Shown: in pieces, positions 53,213-62,611 of the stretch
Layout of the letters: the number at the start of each line of letters is the position of its first letter
How positions within the stretch are numbered: the stretch's first letter is position 1
NCBI RefSeq assembly: GCF_050436995.1
Contig: NC_134775.1
Location: forward strand, 4,131,124 to 4,195,123
Direction: 5' to 3'
Length of the DNA stretch: 64,000 nt
Source of the DNA: Anticarsia gemmatalis
Lineage: Eukaryota; Arthropoda; Insecta; Lepidoptera; Erebidae
Position numbers and translations under genes: made by a program
Notes under the pieces: model-generated
What the model was told of the DNA's origin: nothing
Database searches by the model: none
What the model saw: only the letters and a program-made list of their open reading frames with translations

Positions 53213-54533
53213 GGTCATGAGGTGATTGACACACTGGACAAATTCGCCTGTTGTTCGTAGCGTTTGATTGATATTTCTTGTAAAACGAAGTATGCTTTGA
53301 AGAAGGATTGTAATTGCTAGTCTTGGGATGACTTGGGTTCGGCTTATAGAAGTCTGCTGATGACTTTACTTGCTTGATTACCGGTTCCCGAGCCATAAAC
53401 TTGTTCTCAAGAAAATGGAGCAGTTCGGAATATGATGATAAGTCTCGAGGCGACTCTCGAGATTCCATGAAGGCAGTACGCGTCTCTTCGTCCAGCTTTT
53501 TTATTAAGAGATGAACTAGAATTGGATCCCATGTTGCGATGTCAATGCCTAGGTTCTTAATGCTGTTGCCACATTGCGTGGTAGTATCATACAGCTTCTT
53601 AAGTGCATGATACGTGGCTTGCTTATTGATTGGCGGTTGATTTAAAAATCATCTGCGTTGAGAATAATATCTGCGGGTTATTGTAATGATGAGTCAGAAT
53701 GTCCCACGCTGTCTCGTAATTCTCGGCTGATACATATATTGAGATGTTGAATTAAACCCTCTGCCTCACCCTTTACCTTCCCCTTAAGATGTTGCATCTT
53801 CTGCGCCTTACTAAGACATTTGTTATTGTGAATTGTTTCCACAAATAAGTCAAAGAAGGTTGGCCACTGGGTGTATTTACCAAAAAATGTAGGGACCTCC
53901 AGTTTGGGTGTGGCTTGTTCCAGGTGAGTAGTAGAGTTTAATTTTCTGTTTAACTCCTTCTTAATGGCACGGTAACGTTCCTCAATGTCCAGAAACTTTG
54001 CTTCGTATGCGTGATTGCTACCCTTTAATTGATTGTCGAGACGCAGATGAATTGTGTCAATAACCTTCCAAAGATTTTGAAGATTCTTTAGTTCATCTAA
54101 AAGCTCCCATTTTTCTTCTAAATCTTCAATATTGATCCTGCCGATCAACCGCTCCAATGCTCTTAAAATTGGTTTCCTGCCGGCCGAGTAAATCATCCCC
54201 AATACAGGAATAATCTTCAAACGTAGGCAAAGAGAATGTCAGATATTTGGGCTCCTTGTACGATGACAACATTTCCTTCGTTTTGATATAATAATCCTTC
54301 ATATACCCATAGATGTTCTTGCTAAAATATTCATATTGATCGTCCTCGAAAACAATAAGTTTGCTATGATTTTCTTCGAACTCCTTCCACCATTTATCCA
54401 GCGCGGCTAAACGGTTGAGAAGGTACTCCGATGTCTTCCTGCTCGCACTATCCTTCCGGAAATTGACATTAACTCGTTCAATTTCTTTTGTTAGGATGCT
54501 CTGGCGCTCTAAAACGGATAGTAATCCCTCCAT
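53213..54533 (-). pseudogene. gag: BEL gag, frameshifted
   Basis: It starts at the ATG at 54533 (MEGLLSVLERQSILTK) and changes frame near 54190 and again near 53660. The central part has LEVPTFFGKYTQWPTFFDLF and LSKAQKMQHLKGKVKGEA, the DUF1759-type core of BEL gag. The C-terminal part has TRTAFMESRES and the start of a zinc knuckle (CPVCQSPHDL), cut by the LINE at 53212. The product would build cytoplasmic particles. The leader to the LTR is about 510 bases and holds a tandem array. Confidence 0.8.
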
Positions 54534-54587
54534 GATAATTGATGATATTTCAACTCACAGTGATACCTAAATACCTGATTTGAAATT

Positions 54588-54895
54588 GATGCTGACGAAG
54601 AAGTATTCTTCGGTGCTTTATATAACGATTGCTATCGTATTTGCTGATGAGGGAGTGTTCTTCCGTGCTTGATAAAACAATTGCTATCGTGATTGCTGAT
54701 GAAGGAGTGTTCTCCCGTGCTTGATAAAACAATTGCTATCGTGATTGCTGATGAAGGAGTGTTCTCCCGTGCTTGATAAAACAATTGCTATCGTGATTGC
54801 TGATGAAGGAGTATTCTCCCGTGCTTGATAAAACGATCGCTGTCGAAGGAGTGTTCTCCCGTGCTTGATAAAACGATCGCTGTCGTGATTGCTGC
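54588..54895. repeat. 52-bp tandem array in the BEL leader
   Basis: About six units of TGCTGATGAAGGAGTGTTCT, CCCGTGCTTGATAAAACAAT, TGCTATCGTGAT with a 52-base period (starts at 54642, 54694, 54746, 54798). The outer units are divergent and two near 54840-54895 are shortened. It lies between the primer binding site and gag. Confidence 0.88.
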
Positions 54896-55046
54896 GTGTA
54901 TGTAATTTCCAGCTCGATATATGCGACTTCTCAATTCTACTGGTGAGACCCGCTTGTGGGAGGCCAGCGAACCGATTCGCTATCGTAACTAGAATACAAA
55001 AATGATAATGATGCCCGGTTTATATCCGGCTCGAAGGACCAAATTT

Positions 55047-55199
55047 TGTAGGGAGTTGTCACTGCCTACAAAGAGATGCTAGTTGATGAGTGACGTGTGT
55101 CGATGATATAGATGTTATAAAGATTGTGGTATAGGGAATGATACACAACCTTTCACGACGAGTGCTTTAATGTCACTAAGTAATTAAAAGTACAATACT
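55047..55199 (-). repeat. 5' LTR of the Roo-like BEL element, truncated
   Basis: Only the 3' 153 bases of the LTR remain. It matches the left LTR until GTACAATACT and then changes to unrelated sequence. On its inner side, minus strand, TTTGGTCCTTCGAGCC is a likely tRNA primer binding site. Confidence 0.85.
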
Positions 55200-55612
55200 T
55201 GTGGAGGACTACTTTTCTTCAATAAGAACACCAGTTGACGCGAAGTAATATATTTATTTTATTTTCTTCAACTCTTCAAAGTGGACTGTATAATTCTATG
55301 TACTTTCAAAATCAAAATCAAATTTATTTGCAAAAATGCTGTGAAATGGTGTTACAATAAGTATAGTTACAAGTATCTTGGCCTGTCAGTGGCATGCAAA
55401 TATTTAATAGAATTGAGTTTATTAAGTGATGACAAGAGAAGTCTAAACAAAATAATGAAATATGTTATATGGTAGGAAAATATTATAATAGTTGAAATAA
55501 AGTCAGATGTCAAAATTAAAAATAATATAAATGTCACAATAAATGGATGAATTGAATAATTAATAGGTATTCTGCTATTGTTAATAAAGCTAAATAATAA
55601 TTAATAAAAAAA

Positions 55613-55668
55613 TTGTAATTGAAATAAATTGATTGTAATTGAAATAAATTGATTGTAATTGAAATAAA
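55613..55668. repeat. 20-bp tandem repeat, about three units
   Basis: GAAATAAATTGATTGTAATT is repeated head to tail directly before the Helitron start. Confidence 0.85.
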
Positions 55669-55948
55669 TCTATACTAATATTATAAAGCTGAAGAGTTTG
55701 TTTGTTTGTTTGATTGTTTGTTTGTTTGTTTGTTTGTTTGTTTGAACGCGCTAATCTCAGGAACTACTGGTCCGATTTGAAAAATTCTTTCAGTGTTAGA
55801 TAGACCATTTATCGAGGAAGGCTTTAGGCTATATAACATCACGCTACGGCCATTAGGAGCGGAGTAGCAACGAAAAATGTTACACAAACGGGGAATTTTT
55901 TTTCATTCTTTCTTATGTGACGCAAGCGAAGTTGCGCGGGTCAGCTAG
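55669..55948 (+). mobile_element. Non-autonomous Helitron, 280 bp
   Basis: It starts TCTATACTAATATTATAAAG, has a GTTT microsatellite (GTTTGTTTGTTTG), and ends with a hairpin-forming GCAAGCGAAGTTGC followed by GGGTCAGCTAG. TC at the 5' end, CTAG at the 3' end, and insertion between A (55668) and T (55949) are Helitron hallmarks. The family is very common in Lepidoptera. A reverse-oriented relative lies at 62612-62781. Confidence 0.85.
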
Positions 55949-56148
55949 TTAAATATAATTGAGTAAATTGTCATTTGGATAATCCAATAGCATTTATTTA
56001 TTTATAATTCATTTAATTTTTTCTTGAACATAAATATGTAAGTCAGATTCCTTGATTGATTTTGGCAGTTTATTGTAAATTAGAGATGCCATATGGAAAA
56101 CGCTTTTATGCATCAGTGCAGTTTTTGTTTTGCGTATACATAGTCAAC

Positions 56149-56416
56149 TCACATCTCGTTGTCGTCTGTTATAAAATCTGACGCTAACATAAATAAATTT
56201 GGATTGCATTTAACAAAAACAGCTACTTCGAGTATGTATAGGCAGGGCAAAGTTAAAAGTTCATGCTTCAAAAAATATGGACGGCAGCTATCTGTAGTTT
56301 TCAATGCAAACATAGCTCTAATACATCTCTTCTGCATCTTAAAGATAAGATCTTTGTTTGTTGAATTTCCCCAAAAAATAATACCGTATCTCAGTATTGA
56401 GACAACCAATCCGTGG
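56149..56416 (-). pseudogene. LINE RT C-terminal end
   Basis: GLVVSILRYGIIFWGNS, CIRAMFALKTTDSCRPYF and LPCLYILEVAVFVKCN continue the RT end after the insertion at 56417. The frame ends early, near 56149. Confidence 0.75.
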
Positions 56417-57198
56417 CAGGGGGGTTCCACTCCGCAGAGTAGGTATGATCGGCCGCCGGGCCGCATATGCGGCCTATCTCAGTAGGTTGCCACTTGGCGC
56501 GCTCGCTGACCGCGTCGCGCGATTTAGTGCTAGCTACACTTATCTATTTTCTTAATCTGTTTTCTGTTTAAATAAAAAACATGTCAACTAAACAACAAAA
56601 ATCCCGTAAAAAAGCTAAAAGATACTGTAGTGTTTATGTGTGAACAAAGACAATACGGAATCGAAAATATCATAATAATATAATAAATATATAAATATCA
56701 TTTTTTAATATCGTCGGCGCAATCCACGGAATACCTATTAAAAAAGTGGCGGCGGCCAATCGTTCGTTCTATTCGCTTCTTTGATTTTACCTATAGTAAA
56801 GTTATGTTGCGTGTTAGTAAAGCTACCTATATTTATTTAATGGCCAGACAGCAATACAATTATAATTTTATTTTATAATGGTTAATGGGTTTTTCAGACA
56901 CTATTAGGAACAGATTAACATGTTTTGAAGTATTGTATTTGCATAGGTACACACTGTTCTCTTTATTGATTTATTTTAATATTTATATCGACTAGTGATA
57001 ACCCTGTGTTCCGGCGGTGACCGGAGACCGGGGTAACCGGAGACGCGCGGCGATACCCAATGGACTATGAACGCTCGCGCAGCGCGATAAGTTTCAATTT
57101 CGTGTGGCAGTCGTTAGTGTAGGTAATTTTTTATGCCTAAACTTCACTTTTGTTCGGAAGTGGACCTTCTGTACGGTAGTACTATTACTTATTCTGTG
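56417..57198. mobile_element. Unclassified 782-bp insertion
   Basis: It separates adjacent RT codons of the LINE and is flanked by TCCGTGG (56410-56416 and 57199-57205). It starts CAGGGGGGTTCCACTCCGC and ends TATTACTTATTCTGTG. The first 110 bases are GC-rich, with GGCCGCCGGGCCGC and GGCGCGCTCGC, and a GC-rich patch with GCTCGCGCAGCGCG recurs near the right end; the middle is AT-rich. There is no ORF and no convincing terminal inverted repeat. Confidence 0.6.
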
Positions 57199-57535
57199 TC
57201 CGTGGTACGCAGTAACAACAGAATTTACATTAGATATTTGTGACAGCTCATGTAGTGCGTATACAGACTTACTGACTTTTTTACAGAGCGCATCAATATG
57301 TGGTTTCCATGTAAGTTTACTGTCTATTTCGAGCCCAAGAAATTTTGTAGTTTGTGTCTCACATATTGGCTGATTACCATGACATATATTTAACGGCGTT
57401 TGAACCAAACGTTGACTGAAGGTCATAAGGGCGGTTTTGCTAATATATAAAATAACCCTAGTACATATACCGTCATAGCCTACACTCATAGTATTTTTGA
57501 GAGAATAAATAATATTTAATACTTCATGTGGGTCA

Positions 57536-57922
57536 GGAGGAGCTCGTGGCTTAGTTTACAACAGCCGCACGAATCGATCTATGAGGTTAAGCTACGCTTG
57601 CCGAGGTTGTTCCGTGGATGGGTGACCATCCTAAACATATCGAGTTTCTCCGTGTTTCGGAAGGCACGTTAAATTGTGGGTCCCGGCTGTCATTTTCGAA
57701 GATCTTTGACAGTCGTTAACAGTAGTCAGAAGCTTGAAAGTCTGACAACCAGTCTTACCGAAGGGTATCGTGTTAATACCTAAGTAACTGGGTTGTGGAG
57801 GTCAGATAGGCAGTCGCTCCATGTAAAACACTGGTATTCAGCTGCATCCGGCGAGACTGGAAGCCGACTCCAACATAGTTTGGAACAAAGGCTAAGCGAA
57901 TATATATTCGCTTAGCCTTTGT
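57536..57922 (+). mobile_element. 5S-rRNA-derived SINE, full length
   Basis: A 387-bp insertion is flanked by a perfect 16-bp duplication TACTTCATGTGGGTCA (57520-57535 and 57923-57938). GAGGTTAAGC (57583-57592) and TGGATGGGTGACC (57615-57627) match the internal promoter boxes of 5S rRNA. The 3' third (GAGACTGGAAGCCGACTCC, AACATAGTTTGG) resembles the 3' ends of lepidopteran RTE-type LINEs, which would supply the replication machinery. In place of the usual GATG microsatellite it ends in a 40-bp perfect palindrome. It sits inside the Daphne-like LINE. Confidence 0.85.
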
Positions 57923-57923
57923 T
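57884..57923. repeat. 40-bp perfect palindrome at the SINE 3' end
   Basis: AACAAAGGCTAAGCGAATAT is followed immediately by its own reverse complement. The last base is shared with the target duplication. Confidence 0.95.
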
Positions 57924-58278
57924 ACTTCATGTGGGTCACATGGTAGTACAAACATTGAATTGTGTGGAGATGTCAAAAAATGATTATATTGATATTTAAT
58001 GGAATTATTAATTGGTAAAATTTTGTCAACAAAATAATTATCAAAAATGTCAGAGATTTGCGATGGTTTATTTATCATATTACTATTAATTAATATATGA
58101 CTTATGTCTTCTTGAGGTTTATTTTCCTTATAATTAGCATTTATGAGCTGCCATACAGTTTTCGCTTTATTATTTGAATTATTTATGCAATTTACGTTAA
58201 TGGCCTTTTGAGTTAATTTGATTATTTTTCTGAACCTGTGTATTGCATAAGTTCAATTCTGTTAGATGGAGTGGGGGT

Positions 58279-59258
58279 TTACCTATATTTCCATAAGAAC
58301 TCACGTTTTCTTATGCTACAGACTTTTATACCTCGTGTTACCCACTTTGGTTTTTTATGTAAGCGCACAGTTATAACTTTATGAGAAAAACAAAGTTTGT
58401 AAAAAAGTTTAAATGCATCTAAGAAAATATTATAAGGTATGTTTGCGTCAGATGTGTTATACAAATCAGCCCATGACAATTGTCCTATACAGTATTGAAA
58501 TCTTTCAATGTTGGATTTACAATAATCTCTTCTTTTAATTTTCCAACTTTTTATCGTACATAACTTTTTAACCTTACATTTCAATATTTGGGCCGTATGG
58601 TCAGACAAGGCAAGTTCTATGACTTCAGCTTTACATTTATTTTTAAGGTTATGGGCGAAGTTATCTATACATGTATTAGATTTTAATCTTGTGGGTTCCT
58701 TTAATTGCAACTTTAGATTATAATTTAAAAGAAGACATTCAAATTCTAAAGTTACGCTATCTTTTTTTAAGATATTTATATTAAAATCACCTGCTATTAT
58801 TAATTCATGTCTTCTTATGTATGTAAGAGTAACGTTAAGTTTGTCAAAAAATAAATTAAGATTAGAAGTATTAGGTACACGATATATGCATATAATAATA
58901 ATTTTGTGATCCACTAGTTCTATTCCACAACATTCAAAAACAGAAGAAACTGAAAGACTCACAATGGCTGGAATATTTTGCCAGCAGTGGCCAGCCTTTA
59001 CATAGATACATGCGCCTCCTCTGCTAGAATTACTATAGGTCTACTATAGAATGTCGCAAGAGTGTAGTTGGGAATCATTATACAATTTTCGTGTCCTGCC
59101 ATCATGAAATGTTCCGTTAAACATATTACATCAATATTGATTTCTTTTTCCAGTAAAACCTGTAAACAGACCGTTAAAATATTCGATTTGGCCCGCAATC
59201 CCGCGATGTTTTGATGAAGTATGTGCAAGTCCTTATGCCCGAAAAAGTTGACTTTCAT
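58279..59258 (-). pseudogene. LINE endonuclease domain
   Basis: The start at 59258 (MKVNFFGHKDLHILHQNIAG) carries the N-terminal Asn block LHQNIAGLRAK and the catalytic CLTEHFM. A frame change near 58990 leads to the rest: IIICIYRVPN, LIIAGDFNIN and LALSDHTAQ, the three other endonuclease boxes. The linker LDAFKLFYKLCF and KPKWVTRGIK follow. The frame stops at 58279, and beyond a further frame change the linker continues to 58080 (KTVWQLINANYKENK). This endonuclease nicks target DNA during retrotransposition. Confidence 0.8.
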
Positions 59259-59644
59259 CTAAAACCAATGACTTTGTTTGGGTAAGGGTATCCGGTGTGG
59301 TTAATCAAAGCATCGGTCTCTTCTATTGTCATTTTGTAACTATAGTCACAATACTGTTGTAATTCACATATAAATTGATGTAGGTCATCAAATATAGCTG
59401 CTATACCTCTTTTGTTTATGACTCCATAACTTCTAAACAGGTGGTGGTCATACGTTAAATTCAGATTTGAGTCCAGGCAATAGGCATACTGATGTGTTGC
59501 ATTGTCTAAATATAGCAAATTGTTAAATGTTTCTACTCTCGAATTAAATAGATTAAAATAGTCATATAGTTTAAATGTCGGTACCATAATTATAATGTTT
59601 GTATGTTTGATGTCTTGCAACATATAAATAAAGAACAATGGCAA
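59255..59644 (-). pseudogene. Possible LINE ORF1 C-terminal part (esterase-like)
   Basis: A frame of about 130 residues just upstream of the endonuclease start reads TNIIIMVPTFKLYDYFNLFN, and towards its end a YDHHLFRSYGVINKRG segment. That resembles the end of the SGNH-type esterase domain found in ORF1 of CR1/Daphne-like LINEs (the motif before the catalytic His). It stops four bases before the ORF2 ATG at 59258. The rest of ORF1 is absent. Function by position and weak resemblance only. Confidence 0.45.
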
Positions 59645-59645
59645 G

Positions 59646-60062
59646 TTTTTACCTAAGTGTTATATGAAGCGTCTACAAATGGGACACGTGCAAAAGTTAG
59701 TAATTAATTTAGCCCTTTTTTATGATGAAATTAACTTTTTCGGTAAAAGCCTAGCTTAAATTATTTACAAAATAAACTTTTACTTGAATACGTCCACATC
59801 CAGTGGACATAATCTTTTAGTCAGTATTACCACTTACAAAATGTTTCAAAATTATTATTTTGTTTTTTAATATCAAAAAACGATTATTAAGTGAACGTTA
59901 AAAACAAATCACATAGGTTTTGCTAAAAAAAAATAACAAATATAATTGATAGGTGTTTTAGTTACATATTTTATTATTAATGTTGTGATTAATAGTCAGG
60001 TATTATAAGGTGAAAGTGTAATGGCAGCACTAAAAAAAATTTTTTTTTCCTTCCGTTGTTTA
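59646..60062. other. AT-rich stretch, nothing recognised
   Basis: No gene or repeat structure that I can support. Confidence 0.4.
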
Positions 60063-60457
60063 GAGTGATGTTGATAATCAATTATTTTCACAATCGATTG
60101 ATCGATTATGACAAATATATAATATGAAAAGAATAATCCATTTATAATAGCTTATTATTTTAAGCAATTTTATTAGCATATTTGATTTGTTTGCAATAAT
60201 AATATGTACTTAAATATATAAAATAAAACCTCAAATAGCATTACAGTAATCACTGACGTTATCATTACAGCATCCACAAAAACTTCCTTAATCAAAAATA
60301 TTTTTAATAGTAAGTCGCAATATAACAGTAGTTTTTTTGGTTTTTAATCTTAATAATATCGTTTAAAAAATAATTAATTCGATTATATTCTATAATCGAT
60401 TATGACTTCAATTATTTCAATAATCGATTAATTGATGATTGATTATCAGCATCACTA
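60063..60457. mobile_element. hAT-type MITE, 395 bp
   Basis: Terminal repeats GAGTGATGTTGATAATCAAT and, on the other strand, TAGTGATGCTGATAATCAAT match at 18 of 20 positions. A perfect 8-bp duplication GTTGTTTA flanks them (60055-60062 and 60458-60465). The interior is AT-rich and non-coding, with repeated ATCGATTA motifs near both ends. Confidence 0.82.
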
Positions 60458-60465
60458 GTTGTTTA

Positions 60466-60816
60466 CTTTGTTGTGAACTTCTATTATCCCTTTAGTTATC
60501 AAACGGGGATAATGATTTAAAAATGATCATAGAATTAGTAAGTAGGTAGATCATAATATATACTGAGTGAGTCACAAAAAATACAATGGTACCTTTGTAT
60601 GATTGAATAATTAGAATTTTAAAGTAGGTATAGTACCTATCTATTTTTAACATTACTTACCATTTGTTTGCTGCATATACATCAGATTTTTATACAAAAT
60701 TGTAAAATAATGCATTGTCTTTGCTCTCACGTAATCTAAATCTGTTTTTTAGACATAAATAATGTAGAACAGCAATTTACATAAGTTTTTTCATGATATA
60801 ACCTCAAAATAAACTA
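60466..60816. other. AT-rich spacer between MITE and foldback element
   Basis: No gene or repeat structure that I can support. Confidence 0.4.
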
Positions 60817-62247
60817 GTCCCAAAAATTAAGGGATATAAAAAAAGAATCCAAATTTTTGGGTGATTTTCAACAAGCTGTAACTCCGAGGAAAATGGTCGT
60901 ACAGAAAAAATAAAAAAAGCAAATTGTAGCTCCAAGTGTCTAGTTTTTAGATATGACCATGAAAATTTTTTGTCATGGCCAGGTCTGGAGAAATCCTACG
61001 AAAACTACCAAAAAAAATTTTTTCCAAATTTTTTCCCTCCTAAAAAAAGGTCCACGGGCTTCAAAAAATTTTTTTTGATTCTTTCGTTCTAAAGTTCTTT
61101 TAGAAAATTTAATCCTCTTTAATTTGCCGTATTCAAAAAGCCTGTACGACGATTTGCCACGGAGTTATCGTCAATCAAAGCAAAAAAGTTATTTTTGACT
61201 TTGATATTCAATAACTCCGGAAATAATGATTGTACAGGAAATCAAAGGAGAGTTTTGAAAACTGCACAATATTCCCTATAAGAAAATGTAAACATCTTTG
61301 AAGAAAAAATTTTTTTTTGAATTGAAACCTCGGACTGAAAAAAAGACAAAAATTCGCAAAATTAAGGATATTTGGATACCTTGGTATTACTTTGGATAAA
61401 ATGGATGAACGAAGGATATCGTCGGTAATTTTTCAACCTCAAAGTGTCCCCCAAAATCCCTCAAAAATTCAAAGCGCTGCGATTTTTTTTTCATTGTGCC
61501 CCGAAGCTTCAAATTCTTTGTTGTTGCAAAAATCACCATTGTGAGCAATTTTGTGATTTTTATTCATTTTTCTAATAAAAAAATTTTTTTCTCCCTAAAA
61601 TCTTTATTTTTTCGATTAAAAAGCAAATCGCAAAATCCAATCCGCAATCCTTCGTTCATCCATTTTATCCAAAGTTATACCAAGTTATCCAAATATCCTT
61701 AATTTCACGAATTTTTGTCTTTTTTTCAGTCCGAGGTTTCATAACAAAAAAAATTTTTTTCTTCAAAGATGTTTACATTTTCTTATAGGGAATATTGTGC
61801 AGTTTTCAAAACCCTCCTTTGATTTCCTGTACAATCATTATTTCCGGAGTTATTGAATATCAAAGTCAAAAATAACTTTTTTGCTTTGATTGACGATAAC
61901 TCCGTGGCAAATCGTCGTACAGGCTTTTTGAATACGGCAAATTAAAGAGGATTAAATTTTCTAAAAGAACTTTAGAACGAAAGAATCAAAAAAAATTTTT
62001 TGAAGCCCGTGGACCTTTTTTTAGGAGGGAAAAAATTTGGAAAAAATTTTTTTTGGTAGTTTTCGTAGGATTTCTCCAGACCTGGCCATGACAAAAAATT
62101 TTCATGGTCATATCTAAAAACTAGACACTTGGAGCTACAATTTGCTTTTTTTATTTTTTCTATACGACCATTTTCCTCGGAGTTACAGCTTGTTGAAAAT
62201 CACCCAAAAATTTGGATTCTTTTTTTATATCCCTTAATTTTTGGGAC
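60817..62247. mobile_element. Foldback element with 601-bp arms
   Basis: Left arm 60817-61417 (starts GTCCCAAAAATTAAGGG) and right arm 61647-62247 (ends CCCTTAATTTTTGGGAC) are near-perfect reverse complements around a 229-bp centre. TA lies on both sides (60815-60816 and 62248-62249), inside ACTAGT at each end, so a TA duplication of Tc1/mariner type is possible. Within each arm a motif of the form ATAACTCCG, then about ten bases, then TCGTACAG occurs three times in changing orientation. There is no ORF of note. The family is not recognised. Confidence 0.88.
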
Positions 62248-62394
62248 TAGTGTATAAAATTGATCATATTTTTTTCTTGTGGCCCTCTCAAACCAAAAAT
62301 CTTAATGATTCTGTTTAAGTTAAAGAAACTCTATAGTTTTAACATTTTTTCATTCATAGACGCTCCAAAACGATGTCAGGTAAAACTTTGTATG

Positions 62395-62525
62395 GAGACT
62401 TGCCATTGTTCTTTAACCCATTACTGTCCCACTGCTGGGCAAGGGTCTCCTCCCGTAATGAGGGAGGGGTTAGGCCTTGAGTCCACCACGCTGGCCAAGT
62501 GCGGGTTGGGGACTTTGCATGCGCT
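62395..62525 (+). repeat. RTE-type LINE 3'-end or SINE fragment
   Basis: TGTCCCACTGCTGGGCAAGG, CTCCTCCCGTAATGAGGGAGG and CACGCTGGCCAAGTGCGGG make up the conserved segment found at lepidopteran RTE 3' ends (compare the GTCCACTGCTGGACAAAGG segment at 42166-42184). Extent uncertain. Confidence 0.5.
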
Positions 62526-62611
62526 CAATAAATGTATTAAACTAATTTTAGGCATGCAAGGTTTCCTCACGATGTTTTCCTTCACCGTTGGAGCATGTGA
62601 TAATTATTTAT

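Larger units (their letters stand above)
38455..55199 (-). mobile_element. Roo-like BEL/Pao element with env, carrying nested insertions
   Basis: Direct repeats beginning TGTAGGGAGTTGTCACTG lie at 38455 and 55047. Between them on the minus strand are gag, protease, RT, RNase H, integrase and an envelope-like gene in the order of Roo-type BEL elements. Without its passengers the element would be about 8.3 kb. Passengers: an RTE LINE (42122-45473), a hAT transposon (45616-49849) holding a hAT MITE, and a LINE fragment (52317-53212). The right LTR is cut short at 55199. Several frameshifts make the copy inactive. It is a different family from the BEL at 6903-13432, which lacks env. Confidence 0.85.
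57094..58270 (-). pseudogene. LINE linker and RT remnants with palm deleted
   Basis: From the right: PSQISDIFDNYFVDKILP, interrupted by the 5S SINE, then SLKNTMSVGYDGI, where RT motif 1 should follow. Instead the sequence jumps to ISKTALMTFSQ, TKFLGLEIDSKLTWKPHI and the thumb, so about 200 residues with all catalytic Asp boxes are missing. The frame ends at TAYHGH where the 0.78-kb insertion starts. Confidence 0.75.
55300..59258 (-). mobile_element. Daphne-like LINE, multiply interrupted
   Basis: The 3' end lies at left, with an AAAATCAAAATCAAATTT stretch at 55307. Coding blocks run leftward from 59258: endonuclease start, endonuclease, linker, RT thumb, and RT end at 56149. Passengers are a Helitron (55669-55948), an unclassified 0.78-kb insertion (56417-57198) and a 5S-derived SINE (57536-57922). 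The RT palm, including the YADD box, is missing around 57460. The tandem GAAATAAATTGATTGTAATT repeats at 55613-55668 are in its 3' region. A possible ORF1 end precedes it at 59255-59644. Confidence 0.75.

Noticed and set aside
57570..57630. True 5S rRNA gene
   Set aside because: Only the internal promoter region resembles 5S rRNA. The ends differ and the unit has a 16-bp target duplication and a LINE-like 3' part.
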